Shown one piece after another: positions 9,609 through 18,484 of a stretch of 64,000 nt of DNA. The first letter of the stretch is position 1, and each line of letters opens with the position of its first letter. The notes under the pieces are model-generated. The model did not search any database. It was not told the DNA's origin and was given only the letters and a program-made list of their open reading frames with translations. The DNA comes from Bradyrhizobium manausense (GTDB taxonomy: Bacteria > Pseudomonadota > Alphaproteobacteria > Rhizobiales > Xanthobacteraceae), in the NCBI RefSeq assembly GCF_018129685.1, contig NZ_JAFCLG010000001.1, forward strand, positions 744,001 to 808,000. Reading direction: 5' to 3'. Made by a program: the position numbers and the translations under genes.

Positions 9609-11126
9609 GTGACGGCCGGGGAACGGCGGCGGCGAACATTTTGGCAGATCCTGCTGATTACGGCGGGGCTGCTCGTGCTGACCCTGATCAGTGCGGGTTC
9701 CGTCTACCTCGTCAACAAGGCGCGCGACGACAACAAATGGGTGGTCCACACCATCGAGGTGGAAAACCAGGTCAATACTCTGCTCCTCGAAATCCGGCGC
9801 GCCGAGAGCGCCCTGCGCGGTTATCTCCTGACGCTCGGACCGGAATTCCAGGCTGACCATCAAAAGGCCGTCGCCGCGATTATTCCTGCACTGGACCGGG
9901 TCAGGCGGCTTACGGGCGACAATCCAGAACAGCGCGCCAGCATCGAGAAGCTGAGCGCGGCGATCGACACCCGGCTGGATCAATTCGCGCGCGAGCTCGA
10001 GCTCATCAGGCAAGGCCAGCCGGCCCAGGCTACGGCGCTGGCGCGCGAGGCGGCAGCCGGCAACACCATCGCGACAATCGGGAAGGTTGCCGGCGCGATG
10101 ATCGCCGAGGAAGAGCGACTGTTCCAGCTCCGTACGGCGAATGCCGACCGCAGCCAGACGTTTGCGGCGTCGATGACAGGCATCGGCTCCGGTCTGGTCG
10201 TCGTGCTGGCCCTGATCTCAATCTGGCTGGTACGGCGCTCGGCCCGCGCCCGCGACGATGCCGAGGCCCGCCTGCGCGACGCCAACGTCAACCTCGAAGC
10301 CACCGTCGACGAGCGCACGGCAGATTTGCGCGAAGCCAACGACGAGATCCAGCGCTTTGCCTATATCGTCAGCCATGACCTGCGCTCGCCGCTGGTCAAC
10401 ATCATGGGCTTCACCAGCGAGCTCGAAGAATTGGGCAAGGATATCTTTCGCAGGATCGGAGGGCTGACGGGCGTGCCGGCCGGCGGCCCGCCTGTCGATG
10501 TCGCCGATATCCCGCTCGACGGTCCCGACAAGCAGCTGTCGGCGGATTTTTCCGAAGCGCTCGGCTTCATCAAATCCTCGATCGCCCGGATGGACCGGCT
10601 GATCTCGGCGATCCTCAACCTCACCCGCGAGGGCCGGCGCGAGTTTCAGCCGGAGAGGATCGAGACGCGCAACTTCATCGAGGGCATCGTCTCGTCGCTG
10701 GCGCATCAGGCGGCCGAAGCAAAGGCCGAGATCCATATCGAGCCTTTGCCAAATATCGTCAGTGACCGGCTTGCGCTCGAGCAGATCTTCTCCAATCTGA
10801 TCGACAACGCGATCAAGTATCTCAAGAACGGTGTGCCCGGCGAGATCAGAATTCGCGGGCGCACCAAGCTCGGCTACGCTATCTTCGAAATCAGCGATAA
10901 CGGCCGCGGCATCGACGCCAGGGATCATCAGCGGATCTTCGACTTGTTCCGCCGGGCGGGAGTTCAAGACAAGCCCGGTCAGGGCATCGGTCTTGCCCAT
11001 GTCCGTACACTTGTGCGCCGCCTCGGCGGCACGATGTCGGTATCGTCGGAATTGAACGCGGGCAGCACCTTCACGATCACGCTGCCCATCACCTGGAATG
11101 CAAGCAACCGGAACGCCGATCAATGA
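9609..11126 (+). CDS. CHASE3 sensor histidine kinase
   Basis: A 505-residue membrane histidine kinase. One transmembrane helix (about residues 11-34) and a second (about 182-203) flank a periplasmic CHASE3-type helical sensor domain. The coiled linker ends in EATVDERTADLREANDEIQRF. The HisKA phosphoacceptor is His256 in YIVSHDLRSPLVNI, with an unusually long insert between the two HisKA helices (about residues 280-315). The HATPase_c domain follows (DNAIKYL N box, DNGRGID, GQGIGLAHV). This combination resembles phytochrome-type cyanobacterial kinases paired with Rcp1-like receivers, and the next gene is such a receiver. GTG start; the stop overlaps the next ATG (ATGA). Confidence 0.9.
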   Translation: MTAGERRRRTFWQILLITAGLLVLTLISAGSVYLVNKARDDNKWVVHTIEVENQVNTLLLEIRRAESALRGYLLTLGPEFQADHQKAVAAIIPALDRVRRLTGDNPEQRASIEKLSAAIDTRLDQFARELELIRQGQPAQATALAREAAAGNTIATIGKVAGAMIAEEERLFQLRTANADRSQTFAASMTGIGSGLVVVLALISIWLVRRSARARDDAEARLRDANVNLEATVDERTADLREANDEIQRFAYIVSHDLRSPLVNIMGFTSELEELGKDIFRRIGGLTGVPAGGPPVDVADIPLDGPDKQLSADFSEALGFIKSSIARMDRLISAILNLTREGRREFQPERIETRNFIEGIVSSLAHQAAEAKAEIHIEPLPNIVSDRLALEQIFSNLIDNAIKYLKNGVPGEIRIRGRTKLGYAIFEISDNGRGIDARDHQRIFDLFRRAGVQDKPGQGIGLAHVRTLVRRLGGTMSVSSELNAGSTFTITLPITWNASNRNADQ

Positions 11127-11563
11127 CCCTGCCCGTAACCATCATCATGATCGAGGACGACGAAGGCCACGCACGGCTGATCGAGCGCAATATCCGCCGC
11201 TCCGGCGTCAACAACGAGATCGTCTCCTTCACCAACGGCACGGCCGCAATGCGCCACCTGTTCGGCGCCGATGGCACGGGGCTCGCCCAGAAGGGCAACG
11301 CGCTGCTGATCCTGCTCGACCTCAACCTGCCCGATATGAGCGGGATCGATATCCTCAAGCAGATCAAGGAAAACAAATATCTCAAGGCCTCGCCCGTGGT
11401 GGTGCTGACCACGACCGACGACAGCCAGGAGATCAAGCGCTGCTACGAGCTCGGCTGCAACGTCTACATCACCAAGCCCGTCAATTACGAGAATTTCGCC
11501 AATGCCATCCGGCAGCTCGGCCTGTTCTTCTCGGTCATCCAGGTCCCGCCAGCCGCCTCATGA
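11123..11563 (+). CDS. Single-domain response regulator (Rcp1-like)
   Basis: A 146-residue CheY-type receiver with no output domain. The acidic pocket is E11-D12-D13, the phosphorylated aspartate is Asp66 in LLDLNLPDMSG, and the conserved Thr/Lys are in VVVLTTTDD and YITKPVNYENF. The glutamine-rich switch (TTTDDSQEIKRCYELG) is typical of Rcp1-like regulators, which serve kinases with HisKA plus phytochrome or CHASE3 inputs. It overlaps the kinase by 4 bp and the next gene by 4 bp, so all three are translationally coupled. It likely carries phosphate from the first kinase, perhaps to a histidine phosphotransferase elsewhere. Confidence 0.92.
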   Translation: MTLPVTIIMIEDDEGHARLIERNIRRSGVNNEIVSFTNGTAAMRHLFGADGTGLAQKGNALLILLDLNLPDMSGIDILKQIKENKYLKASPVVVLTTTDDSQEIKRCYELGCNVYITKPVNYENFANAIRQLGLFFSVIQVPPAAS

Positions 11564-12663
11564 CCCAGCGCACGCCAACACTGCTTTATATCGATGATGA
11601 CGCAGCGCTGGCGCGCCTGGTCGATCGCGGCCTGACGCGGCGCGGCTACAAGGTGATCCACGCCGCCAGCGGCGAGGAAGGCCTCGAGCGTATCCGCACT
11701 GCCGGCGCACAGGGCTGCATCGATGTCGTTGCGCTCGATCAGTACATGCCGGGTCTCGACGGACTGGAAACGCTCGAGCAGATCATGGCGATCCCGGATG
11801 CCCCGCCGGTGGTGTTCGTCACTGCCTCGCAGGATTCCAGCATCGCCGTCACCGCGCTGAAGGCAGGGGCGGCCGACTATCTGGTCAAGGACGTCAAAGG
11901 CGACTTCATCCCGCTGCTGCACGTCGCGGCCGAAGGCGCGTTGCGCCAGGCCAGTCTGCAGCGTGCGCGCGAGGAAGCCGAAGCCGAGATTCATGCCTCG
12001 CGCGACCGCTACGCAGCCCTTGCCGCCGAGCGCGAGCTGCTGCTGCGCGAGGTCAATCACCGCGTCGGCAATTCGCTCCAGATCATCGCTTCGCTGCTGC
12101 ATCTGCAAGCGAGCTCCGCCGCACAGGACGAGGTCAAGGCGGCGCTGACCAACGCGATGGGCCGCGTCGCCGCCGTCGCCCAGGTGCACCGCCGCCTCTA
12201 CACCTCGCAGGATCTGAAGAGCGTGATGCTCAACCAGTATCTGGACTCCCTGCTCGAGGATCTCAGGCGCTCCGCCGAAGGCAACCGGATGTCGCGCCTC
12301 ACGGTGAAGGCCGAGCCGATCGAGATCGACCCGGACCGTGCCGTGGCTGTCGGCATCATCGTCAACGAGCTGGTGATGAACGCCGTGAAATACGCCTATC
12401 CTGACGGCGCCGGCCCCATTCATGTCGAACTGAGCTCGAAAGGCGACGATCTCCTGCTGTCGATCACCGATGACGGCGTCGGCGATAAGGTCAAGGCGGA
12501 TCCGCGCTCGACCGGCATGGGCCAGCGCATCGTTGCTGCGATGGCCTCCAAGCTCGACGCCTCCGTCGAGCGCGATCCCGATCACACCGGAACCCGCATC
12601 ATCCTGCGGTTCCGTCGCACCCAAGCGGCACCGGGGGAGGCGAATACCGCTGCGGCGGGCTGA
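11560..12663 (+). CDS. Receiver-HisKA_2 sensor kinase (inverted hybrid)
   Basis: A 367-residue cytosolic protein with an N-terminal receiver (phosphoacceptor Asp60 in VALDQYMPG, Lys110 in YLVKDVKG). A coiled linker of about 35 residues leads to a HisKA_2 dimerisation domain with His167 in [14 protein letters not shown], then an HATPase_c domain ([20 protein letters not shown]). HisKA_2 and HWE kinases are the group that usually phosphorylates PhyR in the alphaproteobacterial general stress response. The receiver could regulate the kinase when phosphorylated by the upstream CHASE3 kinase. The start at 11560 is preferred to in-frame sequence within the previous gene because it opens the receiver fold directly and uses the ATGA overlap. 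Confidence 0.9.
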   Translation: MTQRTPTLLYIDDDAALARLVDRGLTRRGYKVIHAASGEEGLERIRTAGAQGCIDVVALDQYMPGLDGLETLEQIMAIPDAPPVVFVTASQDSSIAVTALKAGAADYLVKDVKGDFIPLLHVAAEGALRQASLQRAREEAEAEIHASRDRYAALAAERELLLREVNHRVGNSLQIIASLLHLQASSAAQDEVKAALTNAMGRVAAVAQVHRRLYTSQDLKSVMLNQYLDSLLEDLRRSAEGNRMSRLTVKAEPIEIDPDRAVAVGIIVNELVMNAVKYAYPDGAGPIHVELSSKGDDLLLSITDDGVGDKVKADPRSTGMGQRIVAAMASKLDASVERDPDHTGTRIILRFRRTQAAPGEANTAAAG

Positions 12664-12722
12664 TCCCCGCCGCTCCATCCCCCCATCGCATGCGCGGCGC
12701 GATCCTGCTATTATTTTGCACC

Positions 12723-13403
12723 ATGACTTCGCGCGACTCCGCTTCGTCTGAAATCACGCCCGCCGTGCTGCTGCGCGCCTATGCCTGCGGCATCTTTCCG
12801 ATGGCCGAGAGCGCCGACGACCCGACCCTGTTCTGGGTCGAGCCGGAAATGCGCGGCGTGATCCCGCTCGATGGTTTTCGCGTCGCCTCGCGCCTTGCGC
12901 GCACCGTGCGCTCGGATGCGTTTCGCGTCACCGTCAACACTGCATTCAAGGCGACCATTGCCGGCTGCGCCGCGCCGCAGGCCGGACGCGAGGACACCTG
13001 GATCAACAAGCGCATCCGCGACCTCTATGGCGGGCTCTACGACCTCGGCCATTGCCACAGCGTCGAGGCCTGGCAGGGCGATGACCTCGTCGGCGGTCTC
13101 TACGGCGTGAGCCTGGGGCGCGCCTTCTTCGGCGAGAGCATGTTCCACACCGCGCGGGATGCCTCCAAGGTCGCGCTGGTGCATCTGGTCGCGCGTCTCA
13201 TCCATGGCGGCTTCGAGCTGCTCGACACGCAATATGTCACCGAGCATCTCAAAAGCTTTGGTGCGGCGGAGATCTCGCGGCGGCGCTACACCAGCCTGCT
13301 CGACAAGGCGCTCGCCGGCGAGCCCGGCGATTTCCTGCGGCTGTCCAAGGGCGATGCGATCCCGGGCGCGCGCGCGCTCGAGATCATCGCCTCGCGGCAA
13401 TAG
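12723..13403 (+). CDS. aat: Leucyl/phenylalanyl-tRNA-protein transferase
   Basis: A 226-residue enzyme that adds Leu or Phe from aminoacyl-tRNA to proteins with N-terminal Arg or Lys, marking them for ClpAP via the N-end rule. Family motifs are [47 protein letters not shown], and the late [16 protein letters not shown]. Length agrees with bacterial Aat (about 200-235). ATG 12723 follows a short gap after the kinase operon, so it could be read through from it. It converges with the DUF2155 gene, the two stops lying only 11 bp apart. Confidence 0.97.
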   Translation: MTSRDSASSEITPAVLLRAYACGIFPMAESADDPTLFWVEPEMRGVIPLDGFRVASRLARTVRSDAFRVTVNTAFKATIAGCAAPQAGREDTWINKRIRDLYGGLYDLGHCHSVEAWQGDDLVGGLYGVSLGRAFFGESMFHTARDASKVALVHLVARLIHGGFELLDTQYVTEHLKSFGAAEISRRRYTSLLDKALAGEPGDFLRLSKGDAIPGARALEIIASRQ

Positions 13404-13414
13404 ACGACCGGAGC

Positions 13415-14413
13415 CTATCGGCTGCCAAACCCGGGAATGCCGAACAGGCCCGGCCGCTGCTCCGGCGGCGGAGGCGGCGGCGGTTGCTGCGGCGGCGGCG
13501 GCAGAGGCTGCACCGGACGCTGCTGCACGGCCTGCTTGGGGGCGGCCTTCTTCTGTGCCGGAGGCGGCGGTGGCGGTGCGACCGGCTTGGTCGCGGGATC
13601 AGGCGCTGCGGTCGCAATGGTCTGCTGCGGCTCTTTGCAGTCGGTCAGCCAGATGTCGTAAATCGGGTGCTCGACGCCGTGCAGGCCGGGGCTTGCGGCA
13701 TACATCCAGCCGGAGAAGATCCGCTTGACCTCGCCCTGCAAGGTGATCTCGTCGACCTCGACGAAGGCGTCGGTGTTGGTGGCTTCCGTGGCGGGCCGCG
13801 TGTAGCAGGCGTCGGTCTTCACGCGCAGCGCGCCAAACTGCACGGTCTCGCCGATGTCCTCGTCGAAATTGATGATGCGCCCGGTGATCTTGTCGAGGCC
13901 GGAGAAGGTCGCCTTCTTGTTCACGATCTTCTGGGCCGGCGGCTCGGTGACGACCTCGTCGCCCGGCTGGAGGCTCGCGGGGGCCTGCGGGACGGCGCCC
14001 TGCTGCGTCCCGCCCTTCTGTTGCGGCTGGCGCTGTCCGGGGGCCCCCGGCTGAGCAGGCGCGCCGGGCGGCGCAACCGCCACGGCGGGCGGCTGGTTCT
14101 GCGGGACGATGGTGGTGCCCGGCGGCGGTGCCAGCGGTTGGGTCTCGACCGGTCCCGGCAGGGCATTGCCCTGGCGCGGCATCGGGCGCGACGGCAGAAC
14201 GCGGCCCTGCGGCGGCAGCTCCGGTACCTCTTCGTCGTCGTCGGGGGTCGGCTGCGGTTGCGGCTGCCCGCCGCGAGGGATGCTCCCCGGCGGACGCAGC
14301 GGCGGCGGATCGGAGAAGATCGTGCCAATCTGAGCCCGTGCCGGCGTCGCAGCCGTCAGCGCTGTGGCGGCCAACAGCGCCGCAAGACCTGTCAGGGTAA
14401 TGGTTCGGAACAT
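13415..14413 (-). CDS. DUF2155 domain exported protein, Pro-rich
   Basis: A 332-residue exported protein. The signal peptide MFRTITLTGLAALLAATA... ends near residue 27 (ATPARAQ). Residues 30-170 are proline- and glutamine-rich and probably disordered. A DUF2155 domain occupies roughly residues 180-285: KATFSGLDKITGRIINFD, the two cysteines in DACYTRP and DCKEPQ, and IFSGWMYAASPGLHGVEHPIYDIW. A second Pro-rich tail closes the protein. DUF2155 proteins are conserved in alphaproteobacteria near aat and NDUFA12 genes; role unknown to me, location probably periplasm. An upstream in-frame ATG at 14455 exists, but the signal peptide argues for 14413. Confidence 0.88.
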   Translation of the reverse strand: MFRTITLTGLAALLAATALTAATPARAQIGTIFSDPPPLRPPGSIPRGGQPQPQPTPDDDEEVPELPPQGRVLPSRPMPRQGNALPGPVETQPLAPPPGTTIVPQNQPPAVAVAPPGAPAQPGAPGQRQPQQKGGTQQGAVPQAPASLQPGDEVVTEPPAQKIVNKKATFSGLDKITGRIINFDEDIGETVQFGALRVKTDACYTRPATEATNTDAFVEVDEITLQGEVKRIFSGWMYAASPGLHGVEHPIYDIWLTDCKEPQQTIATAAPDPATKPVAPPPPPPAQKKAAPKQAVQQRPVQPLPPPPQQPPPPPPPEQRPGLFGIPGFGSR

Positions 14414-14771
14414 GATCTCGCGCGGCTTCAACAGCGAATCGGGCTCGTTGGACATTCTACAGGGGATACCGCCGCTCGCAGGCCAACCGGTTAACACGGC
14501 GAATACGGCGGGGAAAGGGCGGCATTCCTGCCCTGCCCGCCGCCGTCTGGCCAGACCGGCCCACGGATGGGATAGTTGGCCGGCTTCGCCCCAGGGCCGA
14601 GGCAGGCAATGCCCCCGAGAACGACGCCCAATCATCACCAAAACCGGAAACCCCAGGTCGCGCCCCATGCCCGTCGTGCTCGATGTCGATGCCGCCGCCC
14701 TCTACAAGGCCCTCCTGGAGCCGGCCGCCCTCCCTTCGAGCTGAAGGCACTGGGCTGACAAATCCATCCGA
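14414..14771. other. Intergenic region without recognised gene
   Basis: A 358-bp divergent region between the DUF2155 gene and the BASS-like transporter. It should hold both promoters. A 25-codon frame near its end (start about 14687) has no homology I recognise. No strong hairpin or repeat is seen. Confidence 0.4.
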
Positions 14772-15770
14772 ATGATTTCCGCGCTTCGAACTATCTTCGC
14801 GCTTCCCCTCCGTGGCCTGACCTGGCTCGGCGGCCAGGGCACGCGCGCTGTGGCTTCCGTCGTGTTCGTCGCGATGGCGGTGCCGCCGCTCGGCCTGCTG
14901 CTGCGGCCCTATATCACCGAGGCGATCCTCTGCCTGCTTTGCATCTCGTTCATGCGCGTCGATCTGGTGGCGCTGTACGGCCATTTGCGCCGGCCGGCGC
15001 TGGTGGCAACCGCCACAGTCTGGACCATGGTCGGCGTGCCTGTCATCGTCGGCCTGGTGGCACATGCAAGCGGACTCGTCGAGCGCGCGCCCGGCCTGTC
15101 GCTGGCCCTGATCCTGCAGAGCATGGCCTCGCCGATGATGGCAGCCCCGGCGCTCGCAGCCTTGATGGGGCTTGATGCGACGCTCGTGCTGGTGACGCTG
15201 GTGAGCGCAACCGCAGTCGTGCCTTTCACCGCGTCGCTGTTTGCGAGCCTTTTCCTTGGCGGCATGCTGAGCATCTCGCCGCTCGCGCTCGGACTGAAGC
15301 TGCTCGGCATCCTGGCAGCGTCGCTGCTGGCGGCAACCGCGATCAGGCGGATTTTCGGGGCCGGGGCGATCCAGCGTCACAAGCAGCCGATCGACGGCTT
15401 CAACATCATCATCCTCTTCATCTTCGCGTCCGCGATCATGGGCGACGTCGCACACGATGTCGTCGCCGATCCCCTCTTCACGATCGGCATCGCGGCGCTC
15501 GCCTTTGCGATCTACTTCACGTTGCTGGCAGTGACGGCCTTGCTGTTCGGCCGCATCGGCACCGAGCGCGCACTCGCGCTCGGACTGATGGTGTCCCAGC
15601 GCAATCTCGGCCTGATGCTGGCTGCGACCGCCGGCGCTCTGCCGCCGACGACCTGGCTCTATTTCGCGCTGACGCAGTTTCCGATCCACCTTGCGCCCTA
15701 CATGCTGATGCCGATCGCGCGACGGCTGACGGCGCGGGCGGACGCGGCCGGTACGACCTCATCAGGCTGA
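14772..15770 (+). CDS. BASS-superfamily (bile acid:sodium symporter-like) membrane transporter
   Basis: A 332-residue integral membrane protein with about nine to ten hydrophobic helices. The pattern of a broken helix with SMASPMMAAPALAALMG and the internal repeat layout resemble the bile acid:sodium symporter/arsenite carrier group. GLMVSQRNLGLMLAATAG matches the second conserved crossing helix (often SRNxGLA). The substrate cannot be predicted. The N-terminal part LRTIFALPLRGL is positively charged and cytoplasmic. No partner enzyme is adjacent; a cytochrome c gene follows 105 bp downstream in the same direction. I am confident about a transporter fold, less so about the exact family. Confidence 0.72.
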   Translation: MISALRTIFALPLRGLTWLGGQGTRAVASVVFVAMAVPPLGLLLRPYITEAILCLLCISFMRVDLVALYGHLRRPALVATATVWTMVGVPVIVGLVAHASGLVERAPGLSLALILQSMASPMMAAPALAALMGLDATLVLVTLVSATAVVPFTASLFASLFLGGMLSISPLALGLKLLGILAASLLAATAIRRIFGAGAIQRHKQPIDGFNIIILFIFASAIMGDVAHDVVADPLFTIGIAALAFAIYFTLLAVTALLFGRIGTERALALGLMVSQRNLGLMLAATAGALPPTTWLYFALTQFPIHLAPYMLMPIARRLTARADAAGTTSSG

Positions 15771-15875
15771 CAGCCGTGCCGGGCATCCTCGGAGACGAGT
15801 CTTGATGTGCGTCAAGCCGTCGGGGAGCGAAGCGGCTAGTGATTGAGTCCTTACCCGCCGCCGTCGGAGCGCGAC

Positions 15876-16325
15876 ATGGTCAAATCTGGTGTGACAAGCT
15901 TGGTGACTGTCGGTCTTATCGCTGGTTTCGCCGCCGCGGTTCAGGCTGAAGACCTCGACGTCGGCAAGTCAGAATTCTTGTCGTCGTGCGCGAGCTGTCA
16001 TGGTGCGGATGCGAGGGGCAAGGGACCGGTGAGCGAGCAGCTCAAAATTCCGCCTCCCGATCTGACAATTCTGGCCAGGAAAAACAACGGCGAATTTCCC
16101 GCAAGCGCCGTCTATGAAATCATCGACGGATCGAAAACCATTCCCACTCACGGCAATCGCGAAATGCCGGTTTGGGGCGAGCGGTTCAATCCCATCGTCA
16201 ACCTGCCGCACTACGTTGATCCGTCTTATTGGGAGAAGGCCGGCCCGGATCAACGTCCTGAGGTCGTCGTGCGCAAGCGCATTCTTTCGGTCATCGATTA
16301 TCTGAATCGCATTCAGCAAAAGTAG
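15876..16325 (+). CDS. Monoheme c-type cytochrome, exported
   Basis: A 149-residue periplasmic protein. The signal peptide ends near residue 24 (AAVQA). A single heme c motif CASCH lies at residues 38-42 (GKSEFLSSCASCHGADARGKG). A methionine in NREMPVWGERF is the probable sixth ligand. It resembles small class I cytochromes found near sulfur or alcohol dehydrogenases, but no oxidoreductase is adjacent, so the electron donor is unknown. ATG 15876 is chosen because it begins the signal peptide. Confidence 0.88.
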   Translation: MVKSGVTSLVTVGLIAGFAAAVQAEDLDVGKSEFLSSCASCHGADARGKGPVSEQLKIPPPDLTILARKNNGEFPASAVYEIIDGSKTIPTHGNREMPVWGERFNPIVNLPHYVDPSYWEKAGPDQRPEVVVRKRILSVIDYLNRIQQK

Positions 16326-16376
16326 CAACCCACGAGCATACCGGCGCGGCTGCCCTCCTCGATCCAGGCACGTGCC

Positions 16377-17315
16377 CTACCCCGCCCGCGCCGCCCTCCG
16401 CAGAGCCTGCGGCGGCTGGCCGAAGGCGCGAATGAAGGCGCGGCGCATTCTTTCAGGATCGCGGAAGCCGGTCGCTTCCGCCACGCGCTCGATCGCTTCG
16501 CGCGAGGACTGCACGCGTTCGCGGGCGGCCTCGATGCGCAACCGCTCGATTGCCTTCGACGGCGTCGTGCCGGTCTCCGCGGCAAATGCACGCGCGAAAT
16601 GCCGCGCGCTCATGCCGGCGCGATCGGCGAGATTTTCGACCGTCAGCGGCGCGTCGAGATTTTCCCGGGCCCAGGACAACAGCCCGCCGAAGCGGCCGTT
16701 CGGCGCCTTCAGTTCCAGCAGCGATGAGAACTGCGACTGGCCGCCGCTGCGGCGATGGTAGAGCACGAGCTGGCGCGCGGTCGCCTGCGCGATGTCCTCG
16801 CCATGGTCCTCGGTGATCATCGCGAGCGCAAGATCAATGCCGGCGCTGATGCCCGCCGACGTCCAGACATTGCCGTCGCGGGTGAAGATCTGGTCCGGCT
16901 CGAACTTCACCTTGGGATAGCGCGCGACGAAATCGCGCGTCCGGCCCCAATGCGTGGTGGCGCGGCGGCCGTCGAGCAGGCCGGCCTCCGCAAGCACATA
17001 GGCGCCCGAGCAGACGCTCGCGATCCGCACGCCGCGCCTGGCCAGCCGCTGCACGAAAGCGAGCGTCGTCTTGCTGCGTGCCGCGTCTCCCACGCCGTCG
17101 CCGCCCGCCACGACCAGCGTCGTGATCGTCCTGGCCGACTTGAAATCCTGCGCCATCATCTCGACGCCGGATGAAGAGCGCACCGGCCCCGCGTTCAACG
17201 CCAGCACGCGGATGGACAGCGGTTTGCCCGAATAACGTCCGCCGATTTCAAAGGCCGAAATCGGGCCGGCCGCATCGAGCAGCTGGAAGCCGGGGAAGAT
17301 CAGGATGCCGATCAT
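16377..17315 (-). CDS. GlxA-type AraC family regulator (DJ-1/PfpI + HTH)
   Basis: A 312-residue transcription factor. Residues 1-165 are a DJ-1/PfpI-type amidotransferase-like domain (MIGILIFPGFQLLDAAGPISAFE, with the nucleophile-elbow cysteine in VCSGAYVLAEAGLL). The C-terminal 100 residues are an AraC double helix-turn-helix (ENLADRAGMSARHFARAFAAETG, IERVAEATGFRDPERMRRAFIRAFGQPP). GlxA-type regulators often control catabolic or detoxification genes beside them. Here it is divergent from a PfpI hydratase-like gene across 90 bp, making that gene the likely target. Start at 17315, since upstream codons read into the divergent promoter. Confidence 0.92.
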   Translation of the reverse strand: MIGILIFPGFQLLDAAGPISAFEIGGRYSGKPLSIRVLALNAGPVRSSSGVEMMAQDFKSARTITTLVVAGGDGVGDAARSKTTLAFVQRLARRGVRIASVCSGAYVLAEAGLLDGRRATTHWGRTRDFVARYPKVKFEPDQIFTRDGNVWTSAGISAGIDLALAMITEDHGEDIAQATARQLVLYHRRSGGQSQFSSLLELKAPNGRFGGLLSWARENLDAPLTVENLADRAGMSARHFARAFAAETGTTPSKAIERLRIEAARERVQSSREAIERVAEATGFRDPERMRRAFIRAFGQPPQALRRAARAG

Positions 17316-17405
17316 GTCATGTCCGAAAGCGAGGGAAATACGCCATTTTGGACAGGAGGGCATCATGCCAGACTGCGCCCGTCAAGCTCTTCTTTGGAGG
17401 CTCTC

Positions 17406-18092
17406 ATGTCGGCACCGCTCCAGATCGGCCTTTTGGTGTTCCCGCGCGTCACGCAGCTCGACTTCACCGGGCCGTTACAGGTGTTTTCATCCGTCCCCGG
17501 CGCGACCGTGCACCTGATCTGGAAGACGCTCGACCCGGTGCCGAGCGATAGCGTGCTGATGCTGACGCCGACGGTGACATTCGCCGACTGCCCGCAGCTG
17601 GATGTGATCTGCATTCCCGGCGGCTTCGGCACCGATGCCCTCCTCAATGACGAGGAGACCCTCGACTTCGTGCGCAGGCAGGCCTCGAGCGCGAGGTTCG
17701 TCACGTCGGTCTGCACGGGATCGCTGGTGCTGGGCGCGGCAGGTCTTTTGAAAGGCTACAACGCCGCCACCCATTGGAGTGCGATGGACATGCTGGCGCT
17801 GTTCGGTGCGACCGCGACGAAAACGCGCGTCTGCATCGATCGAAACCGCGTCACGGGTGGCGGTGTCACCGCGGGAATTGATTTTGCCTTGACATTGGTG
17901 TCGCTGCTGGTCGACCGCACCACCGCCGAAGCCGTTCAGCTTCGCCTCGAATACAATCCCGCGCCGCCCTTCAATGCCGGCTCGCCCGAGACTGCGCCGG
18001 CCGAGGTGCTTGCGCTGATGAAGGAGCGGGTCGCGCCATTCCAGGCCCGCCGCCTCGATGCCGCCAGGCGCGCTGCCGAGCGCCTGGCTTAG
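17406..18092 (+). CDS. DJ-1/PfpI family protein, isonitrile hydratase-like
   Basis: A 228-residue cytosolic protein of the DJ-1/PfpI superfamily. The probable nucleophile is Cys103 in VTSVCTGSLVLGAAGLL, followed by NAATHW, and the acidic partner lies in the N-terminal LDFTGPLQVF. The pattern LLKGYNAATHW and PGGFGTDAL resemble isonitrile (isocyanide) hydratase InhA of Pseudomonas, which adds water to isocyanides. Some related proteins lack that activity, so the reaction is inferred. Ribosome site TTTGGAGGCTCTC precedes the ATG. Divergent from the GlxA-type regulator, which probably controls it; a terminator follows at 18108. Confidence 0.88.
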   Translation: MSAPLQIGLLVFPRVTQLDFTGPLQVFSSVPGATVHLIWKTLDPVPSDSVLMLTPTVTFADCPQLDVICIPGGFGTDALLNDEETLDFVRRQASSARFVTSVCTGSLVLGAAGLLKGYNAATHWSAMDMLALFGATATKTRVCIDRNRVTGGGVTAGIDFALTLVSLLVDRTTAEAVQLRLEYNPAPPFNAGSPETAPAEVLALMKERVAPFQARRLDAARRAAERLA

Positions 18093-18107
18093 AGAGCCCC
18101 AACAGAA

Positions 18108-18137
18108 AAAGGCCGCTCGGTTTCCCGGGCGGCCTTT
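18108..18137 (+). terminator. Terminator of the PfpI-type gene
   Basis: A 9-bp stem AAAGGCCGC/GCGGCCTTT (18108-18116 with 18129-18137) with additional CGG/CCG pairing in the loop. It begins 16 bp after the stop codon. Confidence 0.85.
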
Positions 18138-18430
18138 CCTGTCTCACGGCGGCGCACATTCTCATCGGGCGATGTCGGAGCTTCCAGACCGGGGGCCTAT
18201 CTCCCGATCGAGTCCTTCCTCGGCGGCCGCTGCATCTCGGGACAGTCGCGAACTGTTGCCCGAACCGAACGCGATGGTTTCCCATCTCCGCAAGATGGGT
18301 TCATTGAGCCCCAACGCGGGCGCTGGCGCAACGTCCGCGCAGGCGGCATCCCCGCTGTTCCCGTTGTCCACAGCAAGATGAACCGGATGCGGGTGCATCC
18401 ACCGCAATGACAAAGTTCAAACCTGAAAAT
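18138..18430. other. Intergenic region without recognised gene
   Basis: About 290 bp between a terminator and the triplicated 3' end of the NDUFA12-type gene. One 83-codon minus-strand frame (18162-18413) has no recognisable homology, no good ribosome site and neutral composition, so I do not call it a gene. Confidence 0.4.
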
Positions 18431-18484
18431 CTAGCCAGGCGTCCAAACCTAGCCGGGCGTCCGAATCTAGCCTGGAGTCCAAGG
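18431..18484. repeat. Three 18-bp tandem repeats spanning the NDUFA12 stop codon
   Basis: CTAG recurs at 18431, 18449 and 18467, each starting an 18-bp unit (CTAGCCAGGCGTCCAAAC and variants). Read on the minus strand each unit ends in a Trp-like/Thr-Pro-Gly-stop cassette, so the 3' end of the gene including its stop codon is present three times. Confidence 0.85.

Noticed and set aside
18431..18484. Tandem repeats as a CRISPR fragment
   Set aside because: Three 18-bp units without spacers that coincide with a gene end. No cas genes are in the window.
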